Shown: positions 8,184-18,773, counted from the first letter of the stretch. The stretch is DNA of 64,000 bases from Rhodospirillum sp. (GCA_013822765.1 PNKY01000004.1:62001-126000), one strand, 5' to 3'. Notes: generated by a model not told the origin, from the sequence alone. Translations and numbers: made by a program.

Positions 8184-9074
8184 TTACTCTTTGACGGCTC
8201 CCGTCATCGAGGAGACGTAGTGTTCCACGAAGAAGGAATAGAGGATCACCACCGGCAATGAGCCGATGAGCGCGCCCGCCATCAGCGAGCCCCATTCGTA
8301 GACGTCGCTGCGCACCAGCTCGGTCAAGACGCCGACCGGTACCGTCTTGTTCTCCGACGACTGGATGAAAGTGAGGGCGTAGATGAACTCGTTCCACGAC
8401 AGGGTGAAGGCGAAGATGCCGGCTGAGATGAGGCCCGGCACCGACAGCGGCAGGATGATCTTGATGAGGATCTGCCAGCGGCTGGCGCCGTCGATCAGCG
8501 CGCATTCCTCCAGCTCGTACGGGATCGAGCGGAAATAGCCCATCAGCAGCCAGGTGCAGAACGGGATCAGGAAGGTGGGATAGGTGAGGATGAGGGCGAA
8601 GCGCGTGTCGTACAGCCCGAGCTTGAACACCATCACCGCCAGCGGAATGAACAGGATCGAGGGCGGCACCAGATAGGCAAGGAAGATCGAGAGCCCGATG
8701 GCGCGCGCGCCCTGGAACCGCAGGCGCTCGATCGCGTAAGCCGCAACGATCGAGGCCAGCAGCGACAGCGCGGTTGCCGCGACCGAGATGATGATGGTGT
8801 TCCACAGCCAACCCGGGTACGAGGTCTCGAACAACAGGTACTTGATGTGGTCGAGCGTCGGCTCCACCACCCAGAACGGGCTGAAGTTCTTGTAGTCGGT
8901 CATCTGGTCGTTCGGCTTCACCGAGGTGATCGCCATCCAGTAGAACGGGAACAGCAGCACGAAGCAGAACACCGCCAGCGGCAGATAGATCGTGACGATG
9001 CGGCGCGGCAGGCGGTGGAGATAGCTCATCCCGCCTTCGTCGCCGCGCCCCGCGTGGTCGACTGTCTGCGCCAT
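8184..9074 (-). CDS. Carbohydrate ABC transporter permease (MalG/UgpE type)
   Basis: A 296-residue inner-membrane permease with six predicted spans. The EAA loop that contacts the ATPase reads YELEECALIDGASRWQILIKI. It is the last gene of the four-gene importer; its ATG overlaps the TGA of the other permease as TGATG, implying translational coupling. Sequence type CUT1 (di/oligosaccharide, glycerol-phosphate or polyol import). The exact sugar cannot be read. Confidence 0.92.
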   Translation of the reverse strand: MAQTVDHAGRGDEGGMSYLHRLPRRIVTIYLPLAVFCFVLLFPFYWMAITSVKPNDQMTDYKNFSPFWVVEPTLDHIKYLLFETSYPGWLWNTIIISVAATALSLLASIVAAYAIERLRFQGARAIGLSIFLAYLVPPSILFIPLAVMVFKLGLYDTRFALILTYPTFLIPFCTWLLMGYFRSIPYELEECALIDGASRWQILIKIILPLSVPGLISAGIFAFTLSWNEFIYALTFIQSSENKTVPVGVLTELVRSDVYEWGSLMAGALIGSLPVVILYSFFVEHYVSSMTGAVKE

Positions 9075-10018
9075 CAGTCGCTCGCTCCCTGCTGCCAGCG
9101 CCGGCGCTGCAGTCCGAAATAGCTGAACAGGATAGCGGCCAGCAGGAACGGGATCATGGCGACCGCGATGGCTGCGCCTTCACCCAGGTTTCCGCCGGAG
9201 ATGCCGCGCTGGAAGCTGAGGGTCGCCATCAGGTGCGTGGCGTTGACCGGGCCGCCGCGGGTCAGCACGTAGATCAGCTGGAAGTCGGTGAAGGTGAACA
9301 GCACCGAGAAGGTCATCACGATGGCGATGATCGGCGTCAGCATCGGCAGCGTCACATAGCGGAAGCGCTGCCAGGACGTTGCGCCGTCCAGGGTCGCCGC
9401 CTCGTAGAGCGATGGCGGAATGGTCTGCAGGCCGGCCAGCAGCGTGATCGCGACGAACGGGATGCCGCGCCAGACGTTGGCGGCGATCACCGAGGCGCGC
9501 GCGTTATTGGGATCGCCGAGGAAATTGATCGGCCCGTCGATCCAGCCGAGCTGCATCAGCACCCAGGACAGGATCGAGAACTGCGCATCGTAGATCCACC
9601 AGAAGGCGATGGCGGAGAGGACGGTCGGCACCACCCACGGCAGCAGCACGATGGCGCGGAAGAACGCCTTGAACGGCAGGCGCTCGTTGAGCAACAGCGC
9701 CAGCCACAGGCCGAGCCCGAACTTCAGCGCCGAGGCGACGATGGTATAGAGCAGGGTGTTGAAGACCGACAGCCAGAACACGCTGTCGCTCCACAGGTAC
9801 TGGTAGTTCTCGATGCCGATGAAAATGCCGGGCCGGCCGATCTTCTCATCGGTGAACCCGAGCCAGACGCCGAGCCCCAACGGATAGGCGAGGAACAGCA
9901 GAAGCAGCACGGCGGCCGGCAGCATGAACAGGAAGCCGAGCGCGCCCCGGCTCTGCCCGATGCGCTCGAGCAGGGGGCGCGATCTGCCATGTCGATGCGT
10001 GGCCGTCAGTTCAGCCAT
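9074..10018 (-). CDS. Carbohydrate ABC transporter permease (MalF/UgpA type)
   Basis: A 314-residue partner permease with an N-terminal cytoplasmic Arg-rich segment and six spans. The EAA loop is PPSLYEAATLDGATSWQRFR. It forms the heterodimeric channel with the 8184-9074 product and is coupled to it by the one-base TGATG overlap. It follows the binding-protein gene by 66 bases. Confidence 0.92.
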   Translation of the reverse strand: MAELTATHRHGRSRPLLERIGQSRGALGFLFMLPAAVLLLLFLAYPLGLGVWLGFTDEKIGRPGIFIGIENYQYLWSDSVFWLSVFNTLLYTIVASALKFGLGLWLALLLNERLPFKAFFRAIVLLPWVVPTVLSAIAFWWIYDAQFSILSWVLMQLGWIDGPINFLGDPNNARASVIAANVWRGIPFVAITLLAGLQTIPPSLYEAATLDGATSWQRFRYVTLPMLTPIIAIVMTFSVLFTFTDFQLIYVLTRGGPVNATHLMATLSFQRGISGGNLGEGAAIAVAMIPFLLAAILFSYFGLQRRRWQQGASD

Positions 10019-10084
10019 TCTGCCAATCCAAATTGCGCGGCGTAGAAGGGGGCCGGCGGTTCACCCGCCGGCCCGCACAGTCGA

Positions 10085-11398
10085 TCAAACGCGGTAGTAG
10101 CGGTTGGCGCGCGCCTCGGCGCGTTCCATCGCGGCTTGCGGGGTCTGCTGGCCCGTGACGGCCTCGGCGAACATGTCGACCAGGACGTAGTCCGCCATCA
10201 CCGCGGCGGAGGCATAGCCGAGCGGGCCGGCGTAGCCGTTGGGCCGCAGCGTCTCCGACGCCTTGGCATAGGGCGCGTTGTTCGGATCAGCGGTCCACAC
10301 CGGGTTGCTGGCATAGGCCTTGAGCGGCTGGCAGCAATAGCCGGCGGAGTTGGTGATCCAGGGATCCATCTGCTCCTTCTCGAACATGAAGCGCAGATAC
10401 TCGCGCGCCGCGTTCGGGAACTTGGTGTAGTTGAAGATCACCGCGCTCGACACCTGGTAGAGCTCGACCGACTGGCCGACCGGGCCGATCGGCAGGTTGG
10501 TGGTGCGGATGTCCTTGGCGATCTCGGCCAGCTTCGGGTCGTTCTTGGCGGTGTAGTAGGCGGAGATGCCGTTGGCGATGACCGACAATTCGCCCGCCAG
10601 GAAGGCGCGGTTGTTGTTGACGTCGAGCCAGCCTTCGGTGCCGGGGATGAAGGTCTTGTAGAGCTCCATCGCGTACTCGATGGCTTTCTGGGTCTCCGGG
10701 CTGTTGATGACGACCTTGCCGCTCTCGTCGACCATCTTGCCGCCGTGGCTCCACAGCAGCCAATGGGCATAGTTGTTGCCGTCGCCGACGCCATGGCCGT
10801 GGGTGAAGCCGACCGGATGTCCGGTCTTCTGCAGCGCCTTGCAGAGCTCGAGGAAATCGTCGGTCTTGGTGGGGAAGGTAGACCAGCCCGCTTCCTTGAC
10901 CCAGCTGTCGCGATAGACGATGGCGTTGCCGATGGTGGTGAGCGGCAGCGCGACGAACTTGTCGTTGCGCGTCGCGTAGCCGCGCGGGCCGTCATACCAG
11001 CCGCCGTATTTGTTGCCGAGATAGCCGGCGAGCTCGGTCACATCCAGCAGCTTGTCGGGATACTGGTGCGGGTCGTCGAACCAGACCAGCATGATGTCCG
11101 GCCCGGAGCCGACATTGGCGGCGACCGCGGCCTTGGGGCGGATGTCTTCCCAGCTTTCCTTGTCGACGCGCACGTCGACGCCCATGGTCTCGGTAAACTT
11201 CTTGGTGTTGGCGAGCCACTGCTCCTCGTCGCCCTTCACGAACGGCGACCAACGCAGCACGCGCAGGCTGGCGCCGTCCTCCGGCTTGTAGGTCAGGTCT
11301 TGGGCTAACGCCTTGCGGCCGCCATGCAGGGCCGGCAGCATCGCGCCGGCGGCAACGCCTGCGGTGGTCTTGATGACATCGCGTCTGGTGAATTTCAT
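10085..11398 (-). CDS. ABC transporter extracellular sugar-binding protein
   Basis: A 437-residue periplasmic binding protein (family 1, CUT1). The N-terminus MKFTRRDVIKTTAGVAAGA carries a twin-arginine (RRDV) signal cleaved near ALAQ. The mature part has the conserved GSGPDIMLVWFDDPHQYPD and late AGYCCQPL segments. Use of a Tat signal is common for such proteins in this class of bacteria. It lies between the ATPase gene (22 bases upstream) and the permeases, so all four are one operon. The ligand is unknown. Confidence 0.92.
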   Translation of the reverse strand: MKFTRRDVIKTTAGVAAGAMLPALHGGRKALAQDLTYKPEDGASLRVLRWSPFVKGDEEQWLANTKKFTETMGVDVRVDKESWEDIRPKAAVAANVGSGPDIMLVWFDDPHQYPDKLLDVTELAGYLGNKYGGWYDGPRGYATRNDKFVALPLTTIGNAIVYRDSWVKEAGWSTFPTKTDDFLELCKALQKTGHPVGFTHGHGVGDGNNYAHWLLWSHGGKMVDESGKVVINSPETQKAIEYAMELYKTFIPGTEGWLDVNNNRAFLAGELSVIANGISAYYTAKNDPKLAEIAKDIRTTNLPIGPVGQSVELYQVSSAVIFNYTKFPNAAREYLRFMFEKEQMDPWITNSAGYCCQPLKAYASNPVWTADPNNAPYAKASETLRPNGYAGPLGYASAAVMADYVLVDMFAEAVTGQQTPQAAMERAEARANRYYRV

Positions 11399-11419
11399 TT
11401 CATTCCTCCCACAAAGAAC

Positions 11420-12484
<1,065 letters not shown>

Positions 12485-12519
12485 TCGTCCTCCCGTCAGC
12501 GCTTCGTTGTGCGTTCGGA

Positions 12520-12533
12520 TGAGAGCGCTTTCA
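12520..12533 (-). promoter_or_regulatory. LacI-family-like operator
   Basis: TGAGAGCGCTTTCA is a 14-bp palindrome around AGCGCT with one mismatched pair, matching the general form TGAAAGCGCTTTCA used by many LacI-family sugar regulators. It sits just upstream of the importer ATPase start, where repressor binding would block transcription. No LacI gene is in the window. Confidence 0.5.
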
Positions 12534-12583
12534 GGGCGCGACGATAGGCGCTGGATTTTTTCGCTGCAACATTCTTTGACCGC

Positions 12584-12632
12584 TTTGGAAAAGTCCAAAA
12601 CTGGAAAACTCCAAAACTGGAAAACTCCAAAC
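12584..12632. repeat. Three tandem 16-bp units, each with a small palindrome
   Basis: TGGAAAA[G/C]TCCA occurs at 12586, 12602 and 12618, exactly 16 bases apart, joined by AAAC. Each unit has TGGA/TCCA arms. The location ~100-150 bases upstream of the importer start suggests a cooperative protein-binding array; simple slippage is the alternative. Confidence 0.75.
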
Positions 12633-12871
12633 GCGATGATGAGAAGCCAATCTGCGGATTGGGCCTGCGGGAAATCACCTCAAAGCGGCCTGCACAATGA
12701 CAATTCTGGAACATGAAGTTGAAGAGGCGCGGCTCTGGCCGCGAGAGACCTGGCATGACCTTTCCGCGAATGCGGGGATTTTCCGCGCCTAGGTGCGTGG
12801 ACGGAGTTGCGTCGTCGCGCGCTGCCAGCGCGACGCTCAGCTACCCGACAGAGAGCAAACGGATTCGGAGC

Positions 12872-14563
12872 TTAGCCCCAGGCTTCCTTGGCGCCCGTGC
12901 GCTTGCCGAAGCGGGCGGGGGCGGGCGGCGGGATCTCGGCGGCTGGGCGGCCGTAGAGCCAGCCCTGACCGAGGTCGACGCCGAGGTCGAGCAGCATGCG
13001 GTGCTGGTCTTCCTTTTCCACCATCTCGGCGACGGTGCGGATGCCGAGGCATTTGCAGGTGGTGAGCACGCCTTCCACGATTGCGCGCTCGCGCAGGGAA
13101 TCGTGGATGTTCTTGATGTAGACGCCGTCGATCTTCACCAGGTCGATGGTCAGTTGCTGCAGGTAGGGCAGCGAGGAGGCGCCGGCGCCGAAATCGTCGA
13201 GGCAGACGGCATGGCCGCGAGCGCGCAGGCGTTCGACCGCCTTGGCGGCGCGCGCGAGGTCTTCCAGCTTGGCCGATTCGGTCACTTCCACCATCAGCTT
13301 CTTGCGGTCCTGGCCCAGCCGCTCGGTCACGCGCTCGAACATCGTGATGAAGCTGTCGTTCAGCAGCGACTTGGCGGACATGTTCACCGCCAGGCTGAGG
13401 TGGTGCTTCTTCTCGGTGGCTTCCAGGATGCGGCGGATCGCACCGTTGGTGACGGCGAGGTCCAGTTCGTGGACGATGTTGATCTCTTCGGCGAACTTCA
13501 CGTCCTCGAACGGCGACTTGCCGTTGGGCAAGCGCAGCAGCACCTCGTAGTGGTGCTGGTAGCGGTCGACCAGGCTGACGATCGGCTGGTAGTGCAGCGT
13601 GATCTTCTGCTGGTGGATGAGGTCGCGCATCGAGACCACGCGGGTCAGAATCTCGGCGGTCTTCTTGCGCAGATACTCGTCGGCGGTGCCAGATTCCATG
13701 CCGGCGGTGCCTTCGCTGGTGAACTTGCCGACGATGTAGGTGAGGATGCCGTCGACGTCCTCCTCGCCCAGCGAGTTGCCGTGGAAGCGCACGGTGGTCT
13801 CGTGCAGCTTCAGCGCCTTCTGGTCGACGTTGTAGGTCTCTCCGGCCTTGGCGATGGCGTTGGCGATGTTGGCCGGGCTCTCGCTCTCCAGGTGCGTGAC
13901 GCTGAACTTGCCGTCGCCGACCCGGCCGGCGGAATCGTGGTCGATCGCGTGCAGCTTCAGTTGCGCGCCGATCTCGCCCAGCAGCGCTTCGGAGCGCTCG
14001 GCGCCCAGCATGTTCTTGAGCTCGGCCTCACCGCAGATCTCGATCAGGGTGAGGCACGCGGTCTTGCCCGACTGGCGCGCGAGCTTGACGGCGTCGGTCG
14101 CCTGCTGGGTGAATTCGACAGCCTCGAGCAGGCCGGTGACGCGGTCGCGCTGGCGCTGGGCGCCCGGCTGGGCCGCGCTGATCTGCGCGCGCACGATGGA
14201 CAGGAAAAAGCGTTCGTCCGATTTGTCGAAGGCGCGGTAGATGCAGGCCTCGACCGAACGTTGCAAGTCCGGCTCGGCGTTGTTCTTCTGCAGCGCCAGC
14301 CTGAGGCCGCGCCGGCGCTGGCCGGGACCGAGGCCACGCAGCGAGGCGGTCAGCAGCACCGAGTCCTGGTCCGCTAAAATTTTAGTAAAAGGTTTGCCGA
14401 CCAGCGCGTCCGCCTCGACATCCAGGATCGACTTCACGGCGCCGCCGACCCACAAGACCGTGCTATGACTGTCCAATTCGAGCAGCAGATCGGCATTTGC
14501 GAAGGCAAAGCCGACGAACCGGTCTCGTTCTTCGCGCAATCGATCGGCGATGGTCGGAGCCAT
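12872..14563 (-). CDS. PAS - degenerate GGDEF - EAL cyclic-di-GMP phosphodiesterase
   Basis: A 563-residue cytoplasmic protein. A PAS-like fold occupies ~20-130. The middle (~150-300) looks like a GGDEF domain whose active site has decayed to VGDGKF, so no cyclase activity is expected. The EAL domain (~330-545) has EVLLR in place of EALLR but keeps the metal and catalytic residues: VNMS, VEVTES, LDDFGAG, VKIDG, AEMVE and GQGWLYGRP. It is therefore probably an active phosphodiesterase. Start 14563 has GAGGG upstream; the longer frame starts at 14602. It could control adhesion through c-di-GMP, which would fit the large surface proteins further on, but that link is only inference. Confidence 0.85.
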   Translation of the reverse strand: MAPTIADRLREERDRFVGFAFANADLLLELDSHSTVLWVGGAVKSILDVEADALVGKPFTKILADQDSVLLTASLRGLGPGQRRRGLRLALQKNNAEPDLQRSVEACIYRAFDKSDERFFLSIVRAQISAAQPGAQRQRDRVTGLLEAVEFTQQATDAVKLARQSGKTACLTLIEICGEAELKNMLGAERSEALLGEIGAQLKLHAIDHDSAGRVGDGKFSVTHLESESPANIANAIAKAGETYNVDQKALKLHETTVRFHGNSLGEEDVDGILTYIVGKFTSEGTAGMESGTADEYLRKKTAEILTRVVSMRDLIHQQKITLHYQPIVSLVDRYQHHYEVLLRLPNGKSPFEDVKFAEEINIVHELDLAVTNGAIRRILEATEKKHHLSLAVNMSAKSLLNDSFITMFERVTERLGQDRKKLMVEVTESAKLEDLARAAKAVERLRARGHAVCLDDFGAGASSLPYLQQLTIDLVKIDGVYIKNIHDSLRERAIVEGVLTTCKCLGIRTVAEMVEKEDQHRMLLDLGVDLGQGWLYGRPAAEIPPPAPARFGKRTGAKEAWG

Positions 14564-14756
14564 GAACCCTCGAGAACTCAAAACTATGGTTGCGACATAC
14601 ACGGCGGAAACGTTACCCGTGAGTCTTAATGCACGCGCTTAAGATCGCGTTAAAATGGGCAGGGAGACGGGGCATTCTCTTACCGCGCATTTTATGGATC
14701 GGGCCTCGGAATCGCGCTCGGATGAGTCATTCTTGTGGGAGCAGGGTTGCGCAGTC

Positions 14757-15293
14757 ATGACCGGCAGAACTCTTGAGATCCGCACGGCGCGCCTCGATGA
14801 GCTCGGGGCGTTGAACGCGCTCATGGAGCTGGCGATCGGAGCGCTGCTCAAGCCGTTCCTGAACGAAGCGGAGATCGCATCCAGCCGGACCATCATGGGG
14901 CTCGACAGCCAGCTGATCAAAGACGGCACCTATTTCGTGGTGGAGGAGGACGGCGCATTGGCCGGATGCGGCGGTTGGAGCCGGCGCGCCACCATGTACG
15001 GCGGCGACGTTTCGCCGGGGCGCGATCCGGCGCTGCTCGACCCTGCCAAGGATGCCGCCCGGGTGCGCGCGATGTACACCCATCCCACGTTCGTGCGGCA
15101 CGGCGTCGGGCGCATGATCCTGGTGCGCTGCGAAGAGGCAGCGCGGGCGGAGGGCTTCACCCGCGCCGAGCTGGTCGCCACCATGGCAGGCCTGCCGCTC
15201 TACCTCGCCTCCGGCTACCAGCCGGTGGAGCGCTTCACCGACGACCGCGGCGGGACGCCGGTGCCGCTGGCGCGCATGGTCAAGGCGCTGTGA
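14757..15293 (+). CDS. GNAT family N-acetyltransferase
   Basis: A 178-residue acetyltransferase. [20 protein letters not shown] is a motif-A variant (R-H-G-V-G) and [20 protein letters not shown] is the C-terminal GNAT signature. Start 14757 matches the family N-terminus ([10 protein letters not shown]); the frame opens earlier, at 14655, without support. It lies 37 bases before the sugar-dehydrogenase gene on the same strand and may be co-transcribed. The substrate is unknown. Confidence 0.83.
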   Translation: MTGRTLEIRTARLDELGALNALMELAIGALLKPFLNEAEIASSRTIMGLDSQLIKDGTYFVVEEDGALAGCGGWSRRATMYGGDVSPGRDPALLDPAKDAARVRAMYTHPTFVRHGVGRMILVRCEEAARAEGFTRAELVATMAGLPLYLASGYQPVERFTDDRGGTPVPLARMVKAL

Positions 15294-15330
15294 GGGGAAC
15301 CTCGTGGAGCTCACCGGGTTCGCATTCGTG

Positions 15331-16662
15331 ATGCCGAGCCTCCGACCGACCCTTTGGGCGATTCCGTTGCTGCTCGCGGCGTGCGGCGAGACGGCGACGC
15401 TGCCGCCGGGCGCCGACATCGGGCCGAATCCGACCCTTCCGGAACCGAACGAGACCCTGATCCCCACCGTCGGCATCGCCGACGCCATCGGCTGGCCGGA
15501 CGGCGGCAAGCCGGTCGCGGCCGAGGGGCTGGCGGCGACCGCGCTGGCGACCGGGCTTGATCATCCGCGCTGGCTGCATGTGCTGCCCAACGGCGATGTG
15601 CTGGTGGCGGAGACCAATGCGCCGCCGCGCGAAGAGGAGAACAGCGGGCTCAAGGGTTGGATCGCCGGCCTGATCCTGGGCCGCGCCGGCGCCGCGGTGC
15701 CGAGTGCCAACCGCATCACGTTGCTGCGCGATTCCGATGGCGACGGCGTGGTGGAGACCCGCACCGTGTTCCTCAAGGATCTCAACTCGCCGTTCGGAAT
15801 GGCGCTGATCGGCGGCGACTTCTACGTCGCCAACACCGACGCGATCCTGCGCTTTCCGTACGAGGAGGGCGAAACCGAGATCACCGCCGAGGGCGAGAAG
15901 ATCGCCGATCTGCCAGCGGGCCAGCTCAACCATCACTGGACCAAGAGCCTGATCGCGAGCCCCGACGGCAAGCGGTTGTACGCGACCGTCGGCTCCAACT
16001 CCAACGTGGGAGAAAACGGGCTCGATCGCGAATACCAGCGCGCCGGCATCCTGGAGGTCGATCTTGCGACCCGCTCGGTGCGTGTGTTCGCATCCGGCCT
16101 GCGCAATCCCAACGGCATGGCGTGGCAGAAGGACAGCGGCGCGCTGTGGACCGTGGTCAATGAGCGCGACGAACTGGGCAGCGACCTGGTGCCGGACTAC
16201 ATGACGGCGGTGAAGGACGGCGACTTCTACGGCTGGCCCTATTCGTATTACGGCCAGCATGTCGACGAGCGGGTCGAGCCGCAGAAGCCGGAGCTGGTGG
16301 CGCAGGCGATCGTGCCCGACTATGCGCTCGGCAATCATACCGCATCGCTGGGGCTCGCCTTCTCCGAAGGCACGTTGCTGCCGCAGCAGTTCAGGGAGGG
16401 CGCCTTCATCGGCCAGCACGGCTCGTGGAACCGCGATCCGCCGGCAGGCTACAAGGTGCTGTTCGTGCCGTTCCGCGACGGGCGGCCGGACGGCATGCCG
16501 GTCGACGTGCTGACCGGCTTCCTCAGCCTGGACGGCGACGCCTACGGCCGGCCGGTCGGCGTCGCCATCGACGCCAAGGGTGCGCTGCTGGTCGCGGACG
16601 ATGTCGGCAACGTGGTCTGGCGCGTTGCACCAACCACGGTCACCCAATCTCAATTGCCGTAA
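15331..16662 (+). CDS. PQQ-dependent sugar (sorbosone-type) dehydrogenase, lipoprotein
   Basis: A 443-residue predicted lipoprotein with beta-propeller fold of the L-sorbosone/soluble glucose dehydrogenase group. The signal [18 protein letters not shown] ends at a lipobox Cys. Propeller landmarks: [44 protein letters not shown] and [10 protein letters not shown]. The HH-W and HGSWNR sites are those expected around the quinone and active site. It would oxidise an aldose or aldehyde outside the membrane using PQQ. It is the only candidate quinoprotein in the window, about 11 kb from the relay-type accessory genes. It converges with the AraC gene four bases away. Confidence 0.87.
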   Translation: MPSLRPTLWAIPLLLAACGETATLPPGADIGPNPTLPEPNETLIPTVGIADAIGWPDGGKPVAAEGLAATALATGLDHPRWLHVLPNGDVLVAETNAPPREEENSGLKGWIAGLILGRAGAAVPSANRITLLRDSDGDGVVETRTVFLKDLNSPFGMALIGGDFYVANTDAILRFPYEEGETEITAEGEKIADLPAGQLNHHWTKSLIASPDGKRLYATVGSNSNVGENGLDREYQRAGILEVDLATRSVRVFASGLRNPNGMAWQKDSGALWTVVNERDELGSDLVPDYMTAVKDGDFYGWPYSYYGQHVDERVEPQKPELVAQAIVPDYALGNHTASLGLAFSEGTLLPQQFREGAFIGQHGSWNRDPPAGYKVLFVPFRDGRPDGMPVDVLTGFLSLDGDAYGRPVGVAIDAKGALLVADDVGNVVWRVAPTTVTQSQLP

Positions 16663-16666
16663 CGCA

Positions 16667-17812
16667 TCAGGCGCGCGGAATCCCCGCGGCTGCGAGGCCA
16701 TCAGCGAGCTGCTCCATGAATGCGGGCCGGAACGGCCACGCCGCGCTGGCCACCGCAACGGTCAGGTTGGGGTCCTTGCGCAGCAAGGCCTTGGCGCGCC
16801 GCCTGGCCTCCGCGCGGGCGCCGGAGTGGAACGCGCCGGCGATCACGATGCGCTCGCCCCAAAAGGCGCCAGGGAAGGCCTCGACGCCGCTCCGCGCCCA
16901 CACCGCCGCGCGCTCGTAGCGTCCGGCTGCGAAGTGCGCGCATCCCATGCCGATGAAGGCGGTGTGCCGCAGGGCGTCGAACGGCATCAGGCGCCGAAGC
17001 CCGCGCATGGCCTCCGCACTGTCGCCCTGATAAGCGGAGATCCAGGCTCGCCGCGTGATGGCGAGCGGCGACGTGGGGTCGATCGCCAGGGCGCGTTCGA
17101 TCAGGCGGTCCGCCGCCTCGACTTCATGCACCAGGACCAGCGCGCCGCTGCACCAGGTCAGCGCCAGGGCATTGTCGGGCGCAAGCGCCTCGGCCTCCTT
17201 GGCGAGCTGGCGCGCGCGGGCGCGATCCGCGTCCGGCGTCGCGCTGAAGTGTTGCGCGGCGCGCTGGCCCCAGCACCAGGCGGCCAGCGCCTTGGCCAAG
17301 CCGAAACCGGGCGCGCGAGACTGGGCTCGGTCGAGCTCCTCCAGAGCACGCTCGCAGTCGCGCGGCGCGACGTGGAGCGCGGCCGCCAGGGCGCGCCAGG
17401 TCAAGCGCAGCGCTTCGTCATCGAGTTCGGGCTCGGCGGCGCGGGCGCGGTGCAGCGTTTCCGATGGCAGCTCGCCGAACTCCGCCTTGTATTGGGCGGC
17501 AAACCGGCCGAGCTGGTCGAAGCCGTTCGCCAGCGCCGCGCCGGTGACGCTCCGCTCGCCGGACGCGAGCAGCGCGCGCCTGGCATCGTGCAGCCGCGTG
17601 CGGCGGACCCAGCCGAGCGGCGTGGTGCCGAGGAACGTGCGGAAGTGGCTTTCCAGCGTGCGCGGACGGACGCCGGCGATCTCCGCCAAGGCGTCGAGTC
17701 GCACCGGCTGGTCGAGCCTTTGGCGCAGCCAGGCGAGCGCGCGCATCAAGTCGCCGGGCAGGACCATCGGTCCTTCCCCTGGGGCGTGGTCGCTGCCGCG
17801 GGGCGGTTTCAT
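16667..17812 (-). CDS. AraC-type HTH regulator with C-terminal TPR-like region
   Basis: A 381-residue regulator. The AraC-type double HTH is near the N-terminus (~20-110), with VRPRTLESHFRTFLGTTPLG and RRTRLHDARRALL. The remaining ~250 residues are Ala-rich helical repeats resembling TPRs (ALAIDPTSPLAITRRAWISA and similar). AraC proteins usually carry the HTH at the C-terminus, so this order is less common. The start at 17812 is chosen to avoid a long unsupported N-terminus; ATG 17767 is possible. It is divergent from a methyltransferase across 118 bases, the most likely target. Confidence 0.8.
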   Translation of the reverse strand: MKPPRGSDHAPGEGPMVLPGDLMRALAWLRQRLDQPVRLDALAEIAGVRPRTLESHFRTFLGTTPLGWVRRTRLHDARRALLASGERSVTGAALANGFDQLGRFAAQYKAEFGELPSETLHRARAAEPELDDEALRLTWRALAAALHVAPRDCERALEELDRAQSRAPGFGLAKALAAWCWGQRAAQHFSATPDADRARARQLAKEAEALAPDNALALTWCSGALVLVHEVEAADRLIERALAIDPTSPLAITRRAWISAYQGDSAEAMRGLRRLMPFDALRHTAFIGMGCAHFAAGRYERAAVWARSGVEAFPGAFWGERIVIAGAFHSGARAEARRRAKALLRKDPNLTVAVASAAWPFRPAFMEQLADGLAAAGIPRA

Positions 17813-17930
17813 CGCCGCCAGTCTACCCGATGTCGGAAGAGATCGGCGGATTTTGCACAGTCCGGCGAAAGCCGGATGGCGCGGCCCCGGCGGCAGGGGA
17901 GACAAGGGGGAGGTCAGAAGGGAGGGGTCC

Positions 17931-18728
17931 ATGGCGGACGATCTGAAAGGCCAGGTCACGCGCAGCGCGGCCGAAATCTACGAGGAGTTCTTCGTGCCGG
18001 CCTTGTTCCAGCAATGGACGCCGATCATGGCCGATGCGGCCGGGATCAAGTCCGGGCAGCGGGTGCTCGACGTCGCATGCGGCACCGGCGTCCTGGCGCG
18101 CGAGGCGGCGGGCCGGGTGGGGGAAGGCGGGTCGGTCACGGGGCTCGATCGCAACGAGGGCATGCTGGCGACGGCCCGGCGCATTGCGCCGGCGGTCGAG
18201 TGGAAGGCGGGGCGCGCCGAGCAGCTGCCCTTTCCCGATGCCAGCTTCGATGCCGTGGTCAGCCAGTTCGGCCTGATGTTCTTCGACGACCGGGTCCAGG
18301 CCCTGCGCGAGATGCGGCGGGTGCTGAAGCCCGGCGGACGGCTGGCGGTGGCGGTGTGGGACAGATTGGAGAACAGCCCGGGCTATGCCGCGATGGCGAT
18401 ACTGCTGGAACGGTTGTTCGGGCCCCGTATCTCTAACGAGCTACACGCGCCCTTTGCGCTGGGCGATCCCGAAGCGCTGCGTGCTTTGTTCGCGGAGGCA
18501 GGCCTGGACAAGGCCAAGGTGGCGACCCACGCGGGCGCGGCGCGCTTCCCGTCGATCGAGGCATGGGTGCGCACGGATGTGAAAGGCTGGACGCTCGCCG
18601 ACCTGATCGACGACGATCAGTACGCCCTGCTGCTGCGCGAAGCCTCGGTTGCGCTGAGGCGCTACGCAAACGTGGACGGCGTCGTGATATTCGATGCTCC
18701 GGCGCTGATCGTGACGGCTGCGGCATGA
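17931..18728 (+). CDS. Class I SAM-dependent methyltransferase
   Basis: A 265-residue methyltransferase with motif I LDVACGTGVLAREAA, acidic motif II VTGLDRNEGML, and FDAVVSQFGLMFFDDRVQAL followed by LKPGGRLAVAVWD. It is of the UbiE/small-molecule type; the substrate is unknown. ATG 17931 has GGGAGGGG directly upstream. It is transcribed away from the AraC-TPR regulator and ends just before a strong hairpin. Confidence 0.87.
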   Translation: MADDLKGQVTRSAAEIYEEFFVPALFQQWTPIMADAAGIKSGQRVLDVACGTGVLAREAAGRVGEGGSVTGLDRNEGMLATARRIAPAVEWKAGRAEQLPFPDASFDAVVSQFGLMFFDDRVQALREMRRVLKPGGRLAVAVWDRLENSPGYAAMAILLERLFGPRISNELHAPFALGDPEALRALFAEAGLDKAKVATHAGAARFPSIEAWVRTDVKGWTLADLIDDDQYALLLREASVALRRYANVDGVVIFDAPALIVTAAA

Positions 18729-18732
18729 TTGC

Positions 18733-18768
18733 GCCCGCTACGCCCTCGTTGCGGAGGGCGCAGCGGGC
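18733..18768. terminator. Bidirectional terminator hairpin
   Basis: GCCCGCT-a-CGCCCTC pairs with GAGGGCG-c-AGCGGGC across a six-base loop, a 15-position stem with one A/C mismatch. It fills the 45-base gap between the methyltransferase (+) and the RTX gene (-), so it can stop both. Confidence 0.7.
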
Positions 18769-18773
18769 GGAGG

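Larger units (their letters stand above)
12485..12871. other. Intergenic region between EAL gene and sugar-importer operon
   Basis: A 387-base gap without a credible gene. It holds the LacI-like palindrome, a three-copy 16-bp repeat and a dyad CCAATC-TGCG-GATTGG (12647-12662). Base composition is visibly more A/T-rich than the genes. It must contain the importer promoter. Confidence 0.7.

Noticed and set aside
12647-12662. Terminator of the EAL gene
   Set aside because: The CCAATC/GATTGG stem is short and has no T-run on the minus strand.
12713-14377. 554-codon plus-strand frame
   Set aside because: Antisense of the EAL gene; composition typical of a shadow frame.
17055-18728. 557-codon frame extending the methyltransferase upstream
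   Set aside because: The extra part is the antisense of the AraC gene; ATG 17931 with a strong ribosome site is the start.
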